Assembly (NCBI RefSeq): GCF_040802235.1
Contig: NC_133156.1
Location: 182,726,351 to 182,790,350, forward strand
Length of the DNA: 64,000 nt
Reading direction: 5' to 3'
Origin: Manis javanica
Lineage: Eukaryota > Chordata > Mammalia > Pholidota > Manidae
This document shows positions 26,695 through 38,959 of this stretch, in pieces; within the stretch, counting starts at the first letter, position 1, and each line of letters begins with the position of its first letter. The notes beneath the pieces were generated by a model. It was not told where the DNA came from. It saw nothing but the letters and a program-made list of their open reading frames with translations, and did not search any database. Made by a program: the position numbers and the translations under genes.

Positions 26695-27072
26695 AGGTCC
26701 ATTTTCCAATGCATCTCAATGTCCAAATATCCACAGATAGATGAATGGATAAACAGAATGTGGGATATACAAGCAAGGGAATATTATTCAGCTTTAAAGG
26801 AAGGAAATTCTGATACATGCTACAACATGGATGAACCTTGAGAACACTTTGCTGAGTGAAAGAAGCTAATTACCAGGGGCTTGGGTAGGAGGCAATGGGG
26901 GGTTATTATTCAGTGAGTGTAACTTCAGTTGGAGAAGATGAAAGCATCTGGAGGTGGATGGTGGCAATGGCTGCACAATAAGAATGTACTTAATACCACA
27001 GAACTGTACATTTAAAAATGGTTAATTTTGTAAATTTTATGTTAAGTGTATTTTACCACATTTTTTTTTAAG
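26695..27072 (+). repeat. Ancient LINE-1 3' end (L1M-type)
   Basis: AGATGAATGGATAAACAGAA, TATTATTCAGCTTTAAAGGA, GGATGAACCTTGAGAACAC and GTACATTTAAAAATGGTTAA occur in order, with an A/T-rich end. Confidence 0.85.
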
Positions 27073-27074
27073 TC

Positions 27075-27820
27075 CAGGTAGTAGATGGTGAGGACACAGT
27101 GGGCTTGGGGTCTATGACCAGGGTCTGGGTGGGGAAAGAGGAAGGGGGAGGAGAGCGCGTCTCAGGTTCTGACAGGGATGCATGGTGGCGGTTGGTGCCC
27201 TTCACCCTGGGAGGGAGCACAGAGGAGAGGGGATGGCGTGTTTGGGTCTCCCAGAGAGAGAGGCATGGGCTGTTTGTGCTCCTGAGTCAGGTGACAGGAC
27301 TTACTGTCAGAGGCTGCAGGGTGCCTTCAGATCCTGCAGGCAGCCTAGATGCAGCTTCTCATACAATCCACAGATACTTACTGAGGAGTTGCTCTGTTTG
27401 ACACTCTCTTGACACATCATTAGACTGCCCATCAGACAAAGAAAGCAATAGAAATTCAAAGTATCTGCAGACAACCTAAAGGCAGTGGCAACTGATAGGA
27501 GAAGTTAGCCCTGGCTTCTGCTGAAGGAAGGTCTGCTTTGCCTCTGGGCACAGATAGCCCCTAACAAAAGGGCAGGTAGACGCTGATGATTCTGACACTT
27601 GCCCCACCATCTGTGCCCTGACTAAAGCCTGCACACCCCAAAAACTGGGCAGCTGTCTCCTTTCTCCCCAGCAGAGCCCTGGGCTTCTCACCCTCAAGAA
27701 CTCCCACCCCATCTCCATCTTCCTAGATTCTAGCTGAAACCACACTTTCCAGGAAACAAGTAGCCAGGAAGGGGTCATTAGTGAGTGGATACACTGCCTG
27801 TGACAGAATGCACTGAGAGA
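27075..27820. other. Unique intron 1 sequence
   Basis: GC-moderate. No gene or confident repeat was seen. Confidence 0.5.
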
Positions 27821-27823
27821 GGT

Positions 27824-27883
27824 CCCCAAAAGGTCAATTGGAACTAGGGAATTAACCCCAAAAGGTCAATTGGAACTAGGGAA
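27824..27883 (+). repeat. 28-bp tandem direct repeat
   Basis: A 28-bp unit beginning CCCCAAAAGGTCAATTGGAA occurs perfectly at 27824-27851 and 27856-27883, separated by TTAA. Confidence 0.95.
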
Positions 27884-27884
27884 G

Positions 27885-28925
27885 ATATGTGAGACATTTA
27901 TGACAAATTGTTAATATCCTTAATATGAAAGACCACTTACAACTAAGAAAAAGGCAAATGCCCCTTCTTCCCAAAACTGGGCTAATTAAAAAGCCAATCA
28001 GGAAGAAATAAATAAATGCAAATAAGTAGTAACACTGAAATGCTACGAGTACCCTTTGAACCTAAGAAATTGCTAAAGATTTGCATGATTGCAGGATTAT
28101 AAGAAAATAAGCCCTCCTACTCTGCTAACAGGAGATTAAAGTTTGTGCAGATTTGCAGGAGAGAAATTTGGGGAAAGCAGCAAAGCCTTAAATACATCTG
28201 TAAACTGACACAGCAATACCACTTCCAGTATTTACCGAAAGGAAAAAATTAAGTATGTGGGCAAAGAGTTAGTCACGAGAATATTTCTCACAGTATAATT
28301 TAAGCACTGGATATAAATATGAAAAATTTGATACAACCCAAATATTCATCAGTAGGGGATTGATTCATTGAATTATGGTGCATCCATATAATAGAATACT
28401 ATGCAGACATTAAAAGGTATGTAGAATAATATTTACTGACATAGAAAACTGCCTCTGGTTTACTGTTGAGTGAAAATGTAAACATGTAAACATTTGAAAA
28501 AAAGATATCTGGGATGGGATTATCTCTAGAGAGGAAGACAGGGGTGGGTCTGGGGACTTCTGGTGGGAAGTTGGGTCCAGTAAGGTTCTATACTGGGTGG
28601 TATACATGGATGTTCCCATCATAATTTATTCATTACAACAGGGCTTCTCAGCCTTGGCACTATTAACATTAGGGGCTGGACAGCTACTCATGTGGGTCTT
28701 GTGGGGCTGTCCTGTGCACTGTGGGAGGCTTAGCAGCATCCCTGGCCTCTACCCACCAGATGACAGTAGCACCCCATTCCCCCACCCAGTGGTGACAACC
28801 CCAAATGTTTCCAGACATGGCCAAATGTGCCCTGAGGAACAAAATTGCCCCCAGATGAAACACGGTGTGAAAGCATACGTCTACATTTTATGTACTTTAC
28901 TTGGATGTTAAATTTCACAACTAAA
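27885..28925 (+). repeat. Ancient LINE-1 3' part, interrupted by MER20
   Basis: Old L1 features are ACAGCAATACCACTTCCAGT, CAACCCAAATATTCATCAGT, ATAGAATACTATGCAGACAT and GTGGTATACATGGATGTTCC. The L1 tail resumes after 28865 with TTATGTACTTTACTTGGATG. Confidence 0.75.
28638..28865 (-). repeat. MER20 DNA transposon
   Basis: CAGGGCTTCTCAGCCTTGGC, ATCCCTGGCCTCTACCCACC, GTGGTGACAACCCCAAATGT and AAAATTGCCCCCAGATGAAA match MER20 in reverse. It is nested in an old L1. Confidence 0.85.
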
Positions 28926-28929
28926 ATTG

Positions 28930-29500
28930 CTTTTTAAAATAAGTGTGTGTGGGGTGGGAGGGGGAGAATCTTGGAGGAACTATGTCAAATTGTTAACAGA
29001 TTAATTCAAAGTATCAGGATTTAGTACCATTTTTACTTTGCCTCATGCCTTTCTGTAAAATATCCTTTTCTATAAGGACTACATATTATGTTCACACACA
29101 CACACACACACAAAAACAGAAGGCATTTTCAATGCTTTACAGTCACTTTTAATGTTTAAAAAGCCAGATTAAGAGGGTCCAGAGCCCCTGCAGCCCATCT
29201 TCCCTGTACAGGTGAGTCACATGTACCCCTCAGGAGTGTTCCCACCTTCAGAGGCTTCTGGAAGATCCCCCAGGCTTCTGCACAGAGTCAAGAGATCCCC
29301 CCACCCCACCAGAAGACAGAAAGGAGGAGGCAAAGAGAGGAGGCATTGACTGGAAAGACATGGGGAGGAAGAGAGAGCAGGAAGGTACTATAATGACTCT
29401 TGAGTTCCTGGCTGGCAAGCCTGGGTGAAGCAGGGTAGAAACTCACCAAGCAGGCACATAGGAGGTCCAAGCTTCAGGGAAGTAAGGGGTCTGAGCTCCA
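28930..29500. other. Unique intron 1 sequence with short (CA)n
   Basis: No gene was seen. A (CA)n run lies at about 29093-29111. Confidence 0.5.
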
Positions 29501-29514
29501 GGAACACAGGGATC

Positions 29515-29610
29515 TGTTTTGTTCTTAGATGCATCCCCAGCACCTTCAACAGCACCAGGCACATAGTGGGTGCTCAATAAATATTTGTTCAATGAACTAA
29601 GTCAGTGAAT
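29515..29610 (+). repeat. L2/MIR 3' tail
   Basis: AGCACCAGGCACATAGTGGG, TGCTCAATAAATATTTGTTC is the common 3' tail of L2 or MIR. Confidence 0.6.
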
Positions 29611-29614
29611 GGAA

Positions 29615-30370
29615 GGACATTAATAATCATGAAAGGCTGGAAAATGGTGGAAGAGAGGTACAGATGAGTAAAAGCTATAGAAAATGAAGCATTCATTCAC
29701 ACAGATGCTCAAAAATCTACCCAGCGCAGAAACTCATGGTCATGTTAACTGATTACTTAATCAGTACAAGTACAAAAGAATAATAAGTATTCATTAATAG
29801 CCTTCACCCTGACACCCTGAAAGAGGGAAACCAAAAAGACACTCTCATAGTCCAGCCATCCAGGGCTCATAGTCTATTTCGGGAGGCATGTCCTGAAATT
29901 ACACCCGAGCCTGGAATGGCTGGGGAACAACTGCAAGGCAAGTGGGGCCAGCCAGGCCCAGGCACTTCAGCTGCTGTGGAAGCCAAGCACACAGCGGTAG
30001 GCTGGCTTCTCTGCAAGCAGGCCACAGTCCCCTCTGTGCCATGAGGGGATGCAGCTCAAGGCTTCTACCCCTGACTGCATAGCTGAAACATCTGGAGATT
30101 CTTAAGAAACATCTCTATCTGGGACCCTCTATCAGAGATGTAGCTTCAAGAGAGGAGGGAAGGTGCAGATTGGCAGTGCTTGTTTTTAAAGCCTCCCCCA
30201 TGTGATTCTGATGTGCAGCCAGGGTTGAGCACTCAGGCCTAGATGATCTGTAAATTCTGGGGTCTGATTCTAACAGCCTGTCTCTCTAACCATCAGCTGG
30301 GTCCTCAACTCCAGCATGAATACTTCCTGGGAGGGTAGAAAAGGCACATTAATTTCACCTTTTACTACAT
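29615..30370. other. Unique intron 1 sequence with a MER5-like patch
   Basis: No gene was seen. The patch at about 30080-30235 (CATGTGATTCTGATGTGCAG) resembles a diverged MER5-type element. Confidence 0.4.
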
Positions 30371-30374
30371 CTCA

Positions 30375-30540
30375 CATCAGTCTCTCTCAAGCATGGTTCC
30401 AAAATGCTCTGTATCAGGTGGATGTTGAGTGCTGATTTCTTGGTTACTTAGCCCTGCTGGATCAGACCTCAGGAATCTGTCTTTCAAACACACTCTCCAG
30501 AGGATTTCTGGCATGGGAAAGCATGAGAACCACTGCCCCA
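30375..30540. repeat. MER5A-like hAT element
   Basis: Phrases CTGGATCAGACCTCAGGAAT, CTGTCTTTCAAACACACTCT and the end GAGAACCACTG match MER5A order. Confidence 0.65.
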
Positions 30541-30544
30541 GACT

Positions 30545-32085
30545 GCCTGAGGCTCCCAGGCACATCTTGAGGATGGCCAGAAAGCACACAAACACTACAT
30601 AGTGCCTATTTGCACTCAGCACTGGGCATCCTGAAAAACAGCACAGGCCACTGCTCTCAAGGCATTACAGTGTCCTCAGTATGGAGCTGAGTACCACACA
30701 CAGGCTGGCTAGGGGGAGAGCTAGCAAACCTGACAAGGTGTTGTGCATCCAGAGAGGAGAGACTAGTGAAGCCAGGGGAATCCTGGGTGCCTTCCTGGAG
30801 GAGGTAGCATTGCAGCAGGGCTTTGAAAGATGAACAGACTTTGAACACTTGGAGATGATACATTCTATTATATTTCTTTATTATATAACTTTACTAGGGA
30901 CTTGTCAGTGCAAATAAATAGTGAGGTATCATAAAGGGCAGGGAATGCAGAGATTGGGAGAAGACAGCCTCTGCATATGCTTGAGGTACCTGCACCAGGG
31001 CACCGGCCAAGAGGGACCTCAACACATTTGGTCACCCACCTCACTCAAGGGCAACTGTCCACTCTAAGTGCTCCCTGCCATGTCCACTGATGTGGACACA
31101 TCATTTAACTTCCTCAGGTTTCCATTTCCTCATCTGCAGAATGGGGAGATTAGTAGCTGCCACAAGACTATTCCAGAAACAGGGAAAAAGAGCTGTGAAC
31201 AGACCCAAAAGAATACCAAAGCATCCAAGAGACCTAGGCTACTAAGGCCCCCAGGATCCTCAGGGATCCCCTTTTCAGCTAGTCATGGCTCTGCAATTTC
31301 TATACAGTAATGGCTTATGAGGAATCTGATGGGTGGGGAGGGTCAGAGAAGTTGAATTTCATAGTGGGAAGCCAGGAATGTTTCCAATTAATGAAAATAG
31401 TCAAGTTTTCTAAAATGTTTGATTCACACTTTTAAGAGTAATAAAATGTAAATTATCCCATAATGAAGAATAAAAGCTTCATGGAGTTCTCACTTTGCCA
31501 AACTGTGCCTTCAATCTATGGTTCTTAGTATTTTGGGGTGTTTGGAGATCATGTGTCAGACCTAAAGAGCCCCTTTAGTGCCCCACTGGTTTCAAACCCC
31601 ATGAAAACACTAGCCACTTTTTCCTCTACATTTGACCATCTTTTGTGATGTCCGTACTTTTTAATTCCACAAAACCAGAGGATATGCCTCCTAGTAAGAG
31701 GGAAACCCTCTCTCCTTTCCTTATTTATCTTTCTTTGCAGAACTGGGGGCCTGACTCACAGCCATTGTTCCTTCTCTTAATTTGACAGATCCTTCCTCTT
31801 CCCTTTCCCCCTCCTGAGACACCTCCTCCAGTGGGAATGTCTGCCTTAAAGTTGGGGGTTAAGGATGCCTGATGAAAGGGGCAGTTTGAGTCCTCTGTTA
31901 TCCAGAGAGAGAGAGATTCTCTCTTGTCTAAGCACCTCAATGTGCTTAGGCTGTTTGAATTTGGAAGAACATCCTTGTACCCCTAAACACTTCTTGTACC
32001 AAGGCTATATCCGTCCTCTTCTGTTCCTTTTCCTCCCCACCTAGACAAGGCAGATTCAAAATGGTCAGTGTTCCATAAAGACGGA
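30545..32085. other. Unique intron 1 sequence
   Basis: Mostly unique. A short MIR piece (about 31100-31160, TTTCCTCATCTGCAGAATGG) is present. No gene was recognised. Confidence 0.45.
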
Positions 32086-32087
32086 GA

Positions 32088-32110
32088 ATGAATGAATGAA
32101 TGAATGAAAA
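32088..32110 (+). repeat. (GAAT)n microsatellite
   Basis: Five to six copies of GAAT lie just outside the v1 CpG island. Confidence 0.9.
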
Positions 32111-32480
32111 AAACGACACAACTTTCAGAGTACACTGTCTACAAGCCCAATTTTTAAGTGATTCTGATTCCTTTCATTCTGCACCCACCTTGCAACCCAC
32201 ACTTTTACTCCCTCTGGGTGTCGGTCTTAGAAGAGGGATAACTGTTGACATGCTATGGCACTTAGTTTTCCAAAATTTCAGAACACTGTGGCATTTACTG
32301 CGCTGTTTCACCCTCCTCGCCCCTCTGGCAGAAGACATGGCTGAGATTTCTGTCCCGGCTGACAGGGAGAAACGGTGGCCTGGTCTAGGGTTAGTGCCAG
32401 AGCCGGGGCGTAGACCCGGCCTGCCGCACGGGGAGGCTGGCGGTGCCCGCAGGCGGACGCGGCGACCACGGGGTTCTCAC

Positions 32481-32571
32481 CTCGGAAAGTCAGGCTGGCG
32501 ACCGGGTCGCTGCGCCGGTCCTTCTTCACACTGGGGAGGTTGCTGGCCCTCACCAGCAGGCAGCACAACAT
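32481..32571 (-). CDS. DYSF: Dysferlin alternative first exon (isoform v1, alternative C2A start)
   Basis: On the minus strand ATG at 32571-32569 opens MLCCLLVRASNLPSVKK and DRRSDPVASLTFR, followed by one G and a GTGAGA donor at 32480-32475. This is the known DYSF v1 first exon, located in intron 1 in human too. It replaces the canonical N-terminus and gives a C2A domain whose Ca2+ and lipid binding has been reported to differ from the canonical form. The 91 nt leave phase 1, the same as the canonical first exon, so both splice to exon 2 at 19753. ATG has A at -3. The frame stays open for at least 66 codons upstream but shows no upstream in-frame ATG there, so the annotated start is preferred. 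Residue 15 is V here, where I recall A in human. The exon lies in its own CpG island, which argues for a separate promoter. Confidence 0.96.
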
Positions 32572-33330
32572 GGTTCGGCCGCCGTGGGCGCGCAGAGGGG
32601 CGCAGGCAGGACGCGAGCGGGAGCCGAAGGGGAGTACCGGGCTCAGGCACCCACCGAGGAAGCGCCCCTGGCTCCGCAGCAGCCGTGCCAAAGGGAACTG
32701 TCGCCCTCCCTGTGCCTCCGCGGAGAAGTCCCTACGCCGGGGAGAGGCTGCAGGGAGGGCATCGGACACCCGCTGGGCGGACCCTGGGTTCTGGCCCCTG
32801 CTTGGATCCGCCCTGCCTGTGGAGGGTGGGGCGGGGCAGGGGTCAGACGCGCGCCTGTGGGGGCGCTGGGCCCCCGTCCGCGGAATGGAAGAGCCGCCGA
32901 CGCGGGATGCCCGGCTCGGCCAGGCAGCTGGGACACTGCACTCCGGCCCTGCTCGCGGGAGCCCCCGGTGCGCTCCAGCGCCGACCTCCCGCTCCGTTTT
33001 TTCGCTGCGCCCGGCCGGGCCGGCACGCCGGGGGCGCTGGGCGAGCGAACCGACGCGGAGGAGAAATGCCGGAGGCGGTGGAGCTGGAGGGCCGCGGCAG
33101 GAACGAGAGTGCGACCGCGGGAAGCTGCACCAGCGAGCGAGAGCTGGAGGCGGGGAGAGCGGAGCGGCGTGGTGAGCGCTGAGCCCTGAGCCCCCCGCCT
33201 CCGCGCCGCTCGCCTCGCGGCGGCCCGCCTGCCCGCAAGCCGCCCTCGGTGCCCAGGCAGCCGTTCTGACGTGCTGGGAGCCCAGCGCCCGGAGAGATTT
33301 CGCGGCTCGAACCCTCGCGAACCCGCCTCT
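32572..33330 (-). promoter_or_regulatory. DYSF: CpG island promoter of the DYSF v1 transcript
   Basis: Dense CpG sequence surrounds and extends upstream of the v1 ATG, from about 32390 to 33330. It contains a consensus GC box GGGGCGGGGC (32828-32837) and several GGCCGGGCC-type stretches. Its place directly upstream of a first exon, about 9.6 kb inside intron 1, supports an independent TATA-less promoter. Long open frames on both strands here result from low stop-codon density in GC-rich DNA and are not called as genes. Confidence 0.7.
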
Positions 33331-33499
33331 GAGCCTTCTCTAGCGCAGTCCGGGGCGGCTGACTCTGGAGGCGGAGGTGTCTTCCCAAATCACACTAAGT
33401 TCGCTGGAGCACAGGGATCCACCCGCTGTCCATTCGGTCCTCTGCAGCATTCCCGACGGCGTCTCTAGGCCCCCTCGCCCTCACCGTGGGGGAACTTGC

Positions 33500-35480
33500 T
33501 TATAGGATGAAACTTGAACCGTGACAGCCTTTAGCACGCTTTCCCGTGTCATGTCTGGTTCCTTCCCAGCTGATGACCTTCTTGACCTCAGGAGCCCTAG
33601 CCTCTCACCTCTATACCCCTACACTCCAGCACCTAGCAGCGGACAGGGCTCTGTCCCTCCTCCCACCTCTCAAGTCCTCACTTACCTCCTACCTCACCTA
33701 AATTGGGTGACTGGTTATCATCATTCTGCTGCATAAAATCTCAGCTCCCTTTCCCCTCTCTTATTTTGAGGATCCAGCATTTTCATGTAAGCCATGACCT
33801 GGTGAAATCCCACTCTGCCTACTCCACCTCTGTACCGTAAGCACTAAAGGTGTTGGAGAATAACACAGCTGACCTGCCCACTGTCACTAACAATTCATGA
33901 CCGCTAACTCAGGTGGACCCTGCTGCCGGGCAACCAGTCTTTTCAATCTCCCTCTCTCCTAGATGACCAAATCCCATGTTTCTCTCCCCAAACCTACAAT
34001 ACTGCACTGCCATTCTCACTCTCAGCTTCCTATTTACCAAGTAGAGAACTTACTGAGCCTCCTAGCCTCCTTAGCCCCATCAGCATCTGTGCCCAAATCC
34101 TTTGCCTTCTTTGCTGTTATGAATGAATCACCCATACTCCTACCTAAGACCAGCTGGGTACCTGGGCACGAAATTCACCCTATCTCACCCACTCAGTGAC
34201 AAGTCTGGTGCTGTCCTCTCCCCAGCCTTTAAAGTTGCATTTTTTCTAGCTGGCTCGGGCCCTCTTCTTCCTGACTCCACCACTCTGCCCTGGTGGTAAT
34301 GATAATGACCCCACCCACCCTCTCAGTGCAGTGGACTGCTGCCTCTCCAACACCCAGAACTCCTTCCTTCTTCATGGCAGAAGCTGACTGTTCAGGTATG
34401 ACCCCTGCTCTGGCTCTGGGAGGATCCTGATTTATCTGAGCCTATCTCCTGACAATAACTCTTGGTCTAGCAATGAGCCAATGTCCCAAGTTGTTCTCCT
34501 GGAGGGATGGATTTACACCCTGTGAATACACAAGCCCAACTCCCTCTCCTGCTTCATGAGAATATGGACGCATGTAGATTTAATTGGCAGCCAGCTCTAG
34601 GATGTAGCAGACATCAAGAAGAGAGGAAAATTGAGGTCTCCTTGGGTTCGGGTTCCCTGGAGCTGTACACTGTATATGCCCAGAGCCCACCATGTCCCTG
34701 GATCAAAGTCTCTGAATCATACTGGGGCTTAGTACTCAAAACAGGTTCTCCCCAAAAGGGCTTGTACCAGGAATGAAGATCACTTTAGGGCTGTTTATTA
34801 TTAAAGCCTATTCGAGGCAGGATTCCACTTACTTGCAGCCTAAATCATCCTCACTGGCACCCACTGACTTTGGCACCCACACATCCATAAGCCTCTACAG
34901 AGGCATTTCCACCATACTACCTCCTATCTGGTCACCTCTGGGCCACCGTCCACACTGGGGCCAGGCAATCTTAAAACAAATATGATCAGGGCTCTCCTCT
35001 GGTGAAAGCCCCTCAAAGGCCTCTGTGCTTTTGGGATGAAGTCCAGATCCCTTACTCCCCACCACAGGGAAAGGCTGCTCAGCCCCTCACTCTGAGTTCC
35101 AGCTCCAGTGGCTTCTCAGCTTCTGGAACATGCTGAGCTCCCTCCCATCTTGCAGCTCTGCTGTCCCTTCTGCCTGCACATGCCTTTGCAAGGCCACCTC
35201 CATTCTCCCCTCAGGCCTCAGCTGACACATCATTCCCTCCAAAAGCAGTTTCTGACCTCCCCATCTAGGCTGGGTATTTCTGGCAAACTACACAGAGGCA
35301 TTTTTCCTTTCTAGCACTCACCACAGTTGTAAGGATTAACTATCTGTGCCATTTCTTGTTTGATGTTTACCTAGACTGTGGAGTCAGTCAACATGGGAGA
35401 GACCAAGGCTGTCTCAGTCAGCCAGGTGTTCCCAGTACATAGAAAGGGCTGGCCTGTGGCTGGTGTGGTGGACACTGTAA
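33500..35480 (+). repeat. Diverged L2 LINE sequence
   Basis: Old L2 phrases occur in order. About 34.03-34.16 kb looks like L2 ORF2. About 34920-35240 has CTCAAAGGCCTCTGTGCTTT, GATGAAGTCCAGATCCC, CCTTTGCAAGGCCACCTCC and CCTCAGGCCTCAGCTGACAC. The reading frame is destroyed. About 34.50-34.79 kb may be a different repeat (see findings). Boundaries are approximate. Confidence 0.5.
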
Positions 35481-35484
35481 TTGG

Positions 35485-36000
35485 CTCCCCAGTATCCCTT
35501 CCACCCTGCAGTGAGGCTGTCAGTAGTTCTCAAAGAGGACAGTACTGCCCCCTAGGGGTAATTTTGGATATGATGATTTTTTTTCTCTTATCACAATGAT
35601 TCCTGGCTTTACTCCTTTCCCCCAGCACACCTCACCCCACCACCTACTCCTGCTCTAATCCATTTGAGACAGCACAGAAAATCTGTAGGGGGCATATGTA
35701 ATACTTCCAGAGGAATATTCCAAGACACCTTTATAAACACTTGACTTGTGTCCAAGAAACAGGAGCTCCACAGACCTGTTCTATAAACCAGAAAAGCAGC
35801 AGCTGTGGCCTAAGCCCTGGAAACTCCTGAGGCCCCTTTCCCACCCTGACCTCCAGCTCCGCAGCCCAGCTGCTGCTCACTGCCCAGGACTTCTCCCTGA
35901 TCAGATAGCTGACCATTCCCTTGGAGGCATCATACTGGGACCTAGTATTCAAAGGGACTTCCTCCCAAGGGGTCTTGTATCAGGAATGCAGCTGTCATGG
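35485..36000. other. Unclassified repeat-like intron sequence
   Basis: Its right part (about 35925-35985) resembles 34713-34778 in this window, so it is probably an unnamed old interspersed repeat. No gene was seen. Confidence 0.35.
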
Positions 36001-36004
36001 AGAG

Positions 36005-38260
36005 TGTGCTGAGACTTCAGCCTGTCCCCTTCCTGTATGTCCTCCCCTTCTTCTGTAGAAATTTTCCATAGTTTTACCTGGACATATGGCCACCCAAATA
36101 GAAAGACTATATTTCCAGCTTCCTTTGCAGCTAGCTGTGGCCATGAAAATAAGAGATGCCCAACAGGATGTGAGCAGAAGGGATGTATGTAACTGTGTGG
36201 CTGTGTCTGTCAAGAGAGAGGCAGGCTGTCCCATGCTGCTGGGATGGAGAGTGTTGATCATCCATATTGTCGTGGGACTCCAGGGATAGCAGAGCAACAA
36301 GACAGAAGGATCTGGGGTCCCAGACAGCCTTGTGGGTCATAATTTTACCAGCCAGGGCTCACACATCAACTATTGTGTGAATGTGGAAAACTATCATGTT
36401 CATATCTCCATTACTTAGGGCTCACTTACAACCAGGTCTGCATCTCACTTGAAACCACAGGTAAGGGGAGCTTCTCGGCACTACCAACTACTCCAGTCCC
36501 ACTATGAAGGTGACAAGACCTGCTTAGCAGTCACTGCTGGGTAGCAATAGGGTGAGGGGACCTGTTTTGAAGCTGAGTTTGGATAGCAAGCCCAGTTTTT
36601 ACTTAAGATGTCATGTTTACCATGATGGCATCTCAGGGCTGACCAAGGTAAGGGGATGATACTAAGCTCTCTCCCTTTTCCCAATGGCCCCATCAGTGTA
36701 GTCATGGTAAGTATTGGCTGATAATCCCAAGGGAGAGGGGAATGATCTGTTCTCTGGGAAGCCCAAGACCAAGGTCCCCAAGATTAAATGAAATACCACA
36801 TCAGATGCTGTCACTGGTGTCCCCCAGGGACACAACCAGCCTATTTTTCCTGTTTTCTTTGACCAACACAATGTTCGTAAGAAAATTATATGCTAATTAA
36901 ATATTAAATGATTTCCCATACAAATCTGGATTTACAGCTTCTCTTGAAAAATCAGAGACCCAGATTCTCTACCTAACACTGATTATCTGACACCATGGGC
37001 GGGGGTGTGCACCCCAGGCTCATCCTACTCACCACCACTCACCCCATATGCATGTGCTTTTCCTTCTGGCCACATCTTAGTTATACCACCCACCAGGCTC
37101 CTACACGCAACTGAGTTGGTGACCCCAGTCCTCTTCTGTCACCTATTTGGGTTCTTACCTCCCTGCCAGTCAAGGAAGTGATGCTTCTAATGGGGCCTCT
37201 TCTTGCTGTTGGAGTTGGGCTTGCTGGCTGCCTCTGGCTCAGCACTCTGAATTTTTTTCCCAAAGCCTGACATGGGGTGTCCAGGAAGCAAACAAACCTT
37301 GCCCCACTACTTAATGACATCATCTTTGGGAAGAACACCCTGCATGGGAGTTTACAGAATTTCTTCCAGGCACATTTGCCAAAGTCCAAAATCTTCAAGA
37401 GTAGGGACAGTCCAATGCATCCCTCTGGCCTCTCCCTTCACAGTCACTCAAACATGTGCATCCCATGGGTATCCCAACCAACCAGCTGGGATTGAGGGGC
37501 ACCTGTGTGTCTACCAAGGATGCAGAAGCACAGACAGTAGGGACTCTGGCTACAGCCATCGTTACATAACTGCCCGGGAAGAACCGTCCTGTAGTGAGAA
37601 CAACCAGACGGTCCCAGGCTTCCATCCCAGTCCACACTTCTCTAGCTCTGGGACTTGAAACATGTGAGTTGACCTTTCAGAGTCTGTTTCCGCTTCTGTG
37701 AAATCAAGAGAATGATATTTCACGAGGTGCTGGAAGTGTGAAACACAGTGGGTGTTAGAGAGATGTTAGCGCTCTTCCTGCTAATATTTCATTCTGATGA
37801 ACCACTTTGCATAGAGGTAGTAGAGAAAGACAGTGAGTGTGGCCTGGGGAAAGGGACTAAGGAGATTTGTGGGGTCCAGGAGTCACCGGGGATATTTGTT
37901 CCAAGAAAGATCCAGCACCATGAGGCCATGGTCAGCCATCAAGCACATAGACAAATGCCTTCAGCTCAGAAGGGGCTGATGCAGGAAGAACAGCCAGAGG
38001 AGACAGAACCAGGGTCCCCTGGGACAGAGGGAACAGCTTGGACATATGACCACCCAAATAGCCATATGTGGTGACTTGACCAGTCAGCCCATTGTGTCCA
38101 GTCTGGCAGGTCAGTAGATGAATAAACAGAGCTAAAAATAGGAAAGGTAGTGAGAGACTTCTTGGATGTGTACAGTGATTTCTTAGTATGTATGCAATAC
38201 ATGTTAACAATAACTGTAATATATGCATAATCATGTATAATAACAGTAAGAATTGTTAAC
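36005..38260. other. Mostly unique intron 1 sequence
   Basis: No gene was seen. About 36040-36280 resembles an old mammalian interspersed element (ATATTTCCAGCTTCCTTTGC, GATGTGAGCAGAAGGGATGT) that I cannot name. A MIR piece is likely at about 37665-37765. Confidence 0.4.
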
Positions 38261-38264
38261 ATGT

Positions 38265-38510
38265 CTTGAGTACCAGCACTATTCAAAGTGCTTTGTATGG
38301 ATTTTTAACACATAAATTCTTCAACTCTGTCGCTACAAAGCAGGCATAATTATTATCAATACTTTACAGATGAGGAAAATAAGACAGAGTGGTTAAGTAA
38401 CTTGCCCAAAGACACACAGCTGAAAAGTGGCAGAGTTGGGATTCTAAAACCAAGATCCCAAGCAGTCTGGGTCCAAAGCCAAAGCTCTCAGCTACCACCC
38501 TTTTCTCTCT
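38265..38510 (-). repeat. MIR SINE, well preserved
   Basis: TTTACAGATGAGGAAAATAA, GTGGTTAAGTAACTTGCCCA and AAGACACACAGCTGAAAAGT are a clear reverse MIR. Confidence 0.9.
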
Positions 38511-38959
38511 CTTGTTTGACGCTCTTATTCCACTGGAATGTGAAAAGGCTGCCAATGCTGAGCCCTTCCACCCAACTTACTGGACTGGCTAAGCCCGGGG
38601 CCCACGGTTACAATGACCCCTTCTCAGAGGCGCCTGGGTACCTCCACACCCACTGCAGGCTGTCCACCTCAGGCCCATGCCTATGACCTGGCCCCGGCTT
38701 ACCCGATCCAGAGCAGCCACCAGGGGTCTGCCAGATGCCTGTGAGATAGCCTGGCAAAGGGTAATGTCAGAGGGAGCATTCTGGGCCAGCTGGAGACAGG
38801 CTGGTCCTGTGAGACCCAAAGAGGGTGATGCAGAAGGGCAGAGACCCCTCTGAGTTCAGAAAGCACCCTCAGACCAGACAGTGAGGGAGGATATCTGTGC
38901 TGGGTGAGAGGGGGCGTGTGGCAGTAGGGACAATGAGTAAGATGTGAGGGGACAACATG

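Noticed and set aside
32308..33388. Several long open frames on both strands in the v1 CpG island
   Set aside because: They are explained by low stop density in GC-rich DNA. Only the v1 coding exon has a recognisable product and a splice donor.
38132..38141. Perfect MEF2-like site CTAAAAATAG in intron 1 of a muscle gene
   Set aside because: Such a 10-mer is expected by chance in tens of kilobases and there is no supporting cluster of muscle sites.
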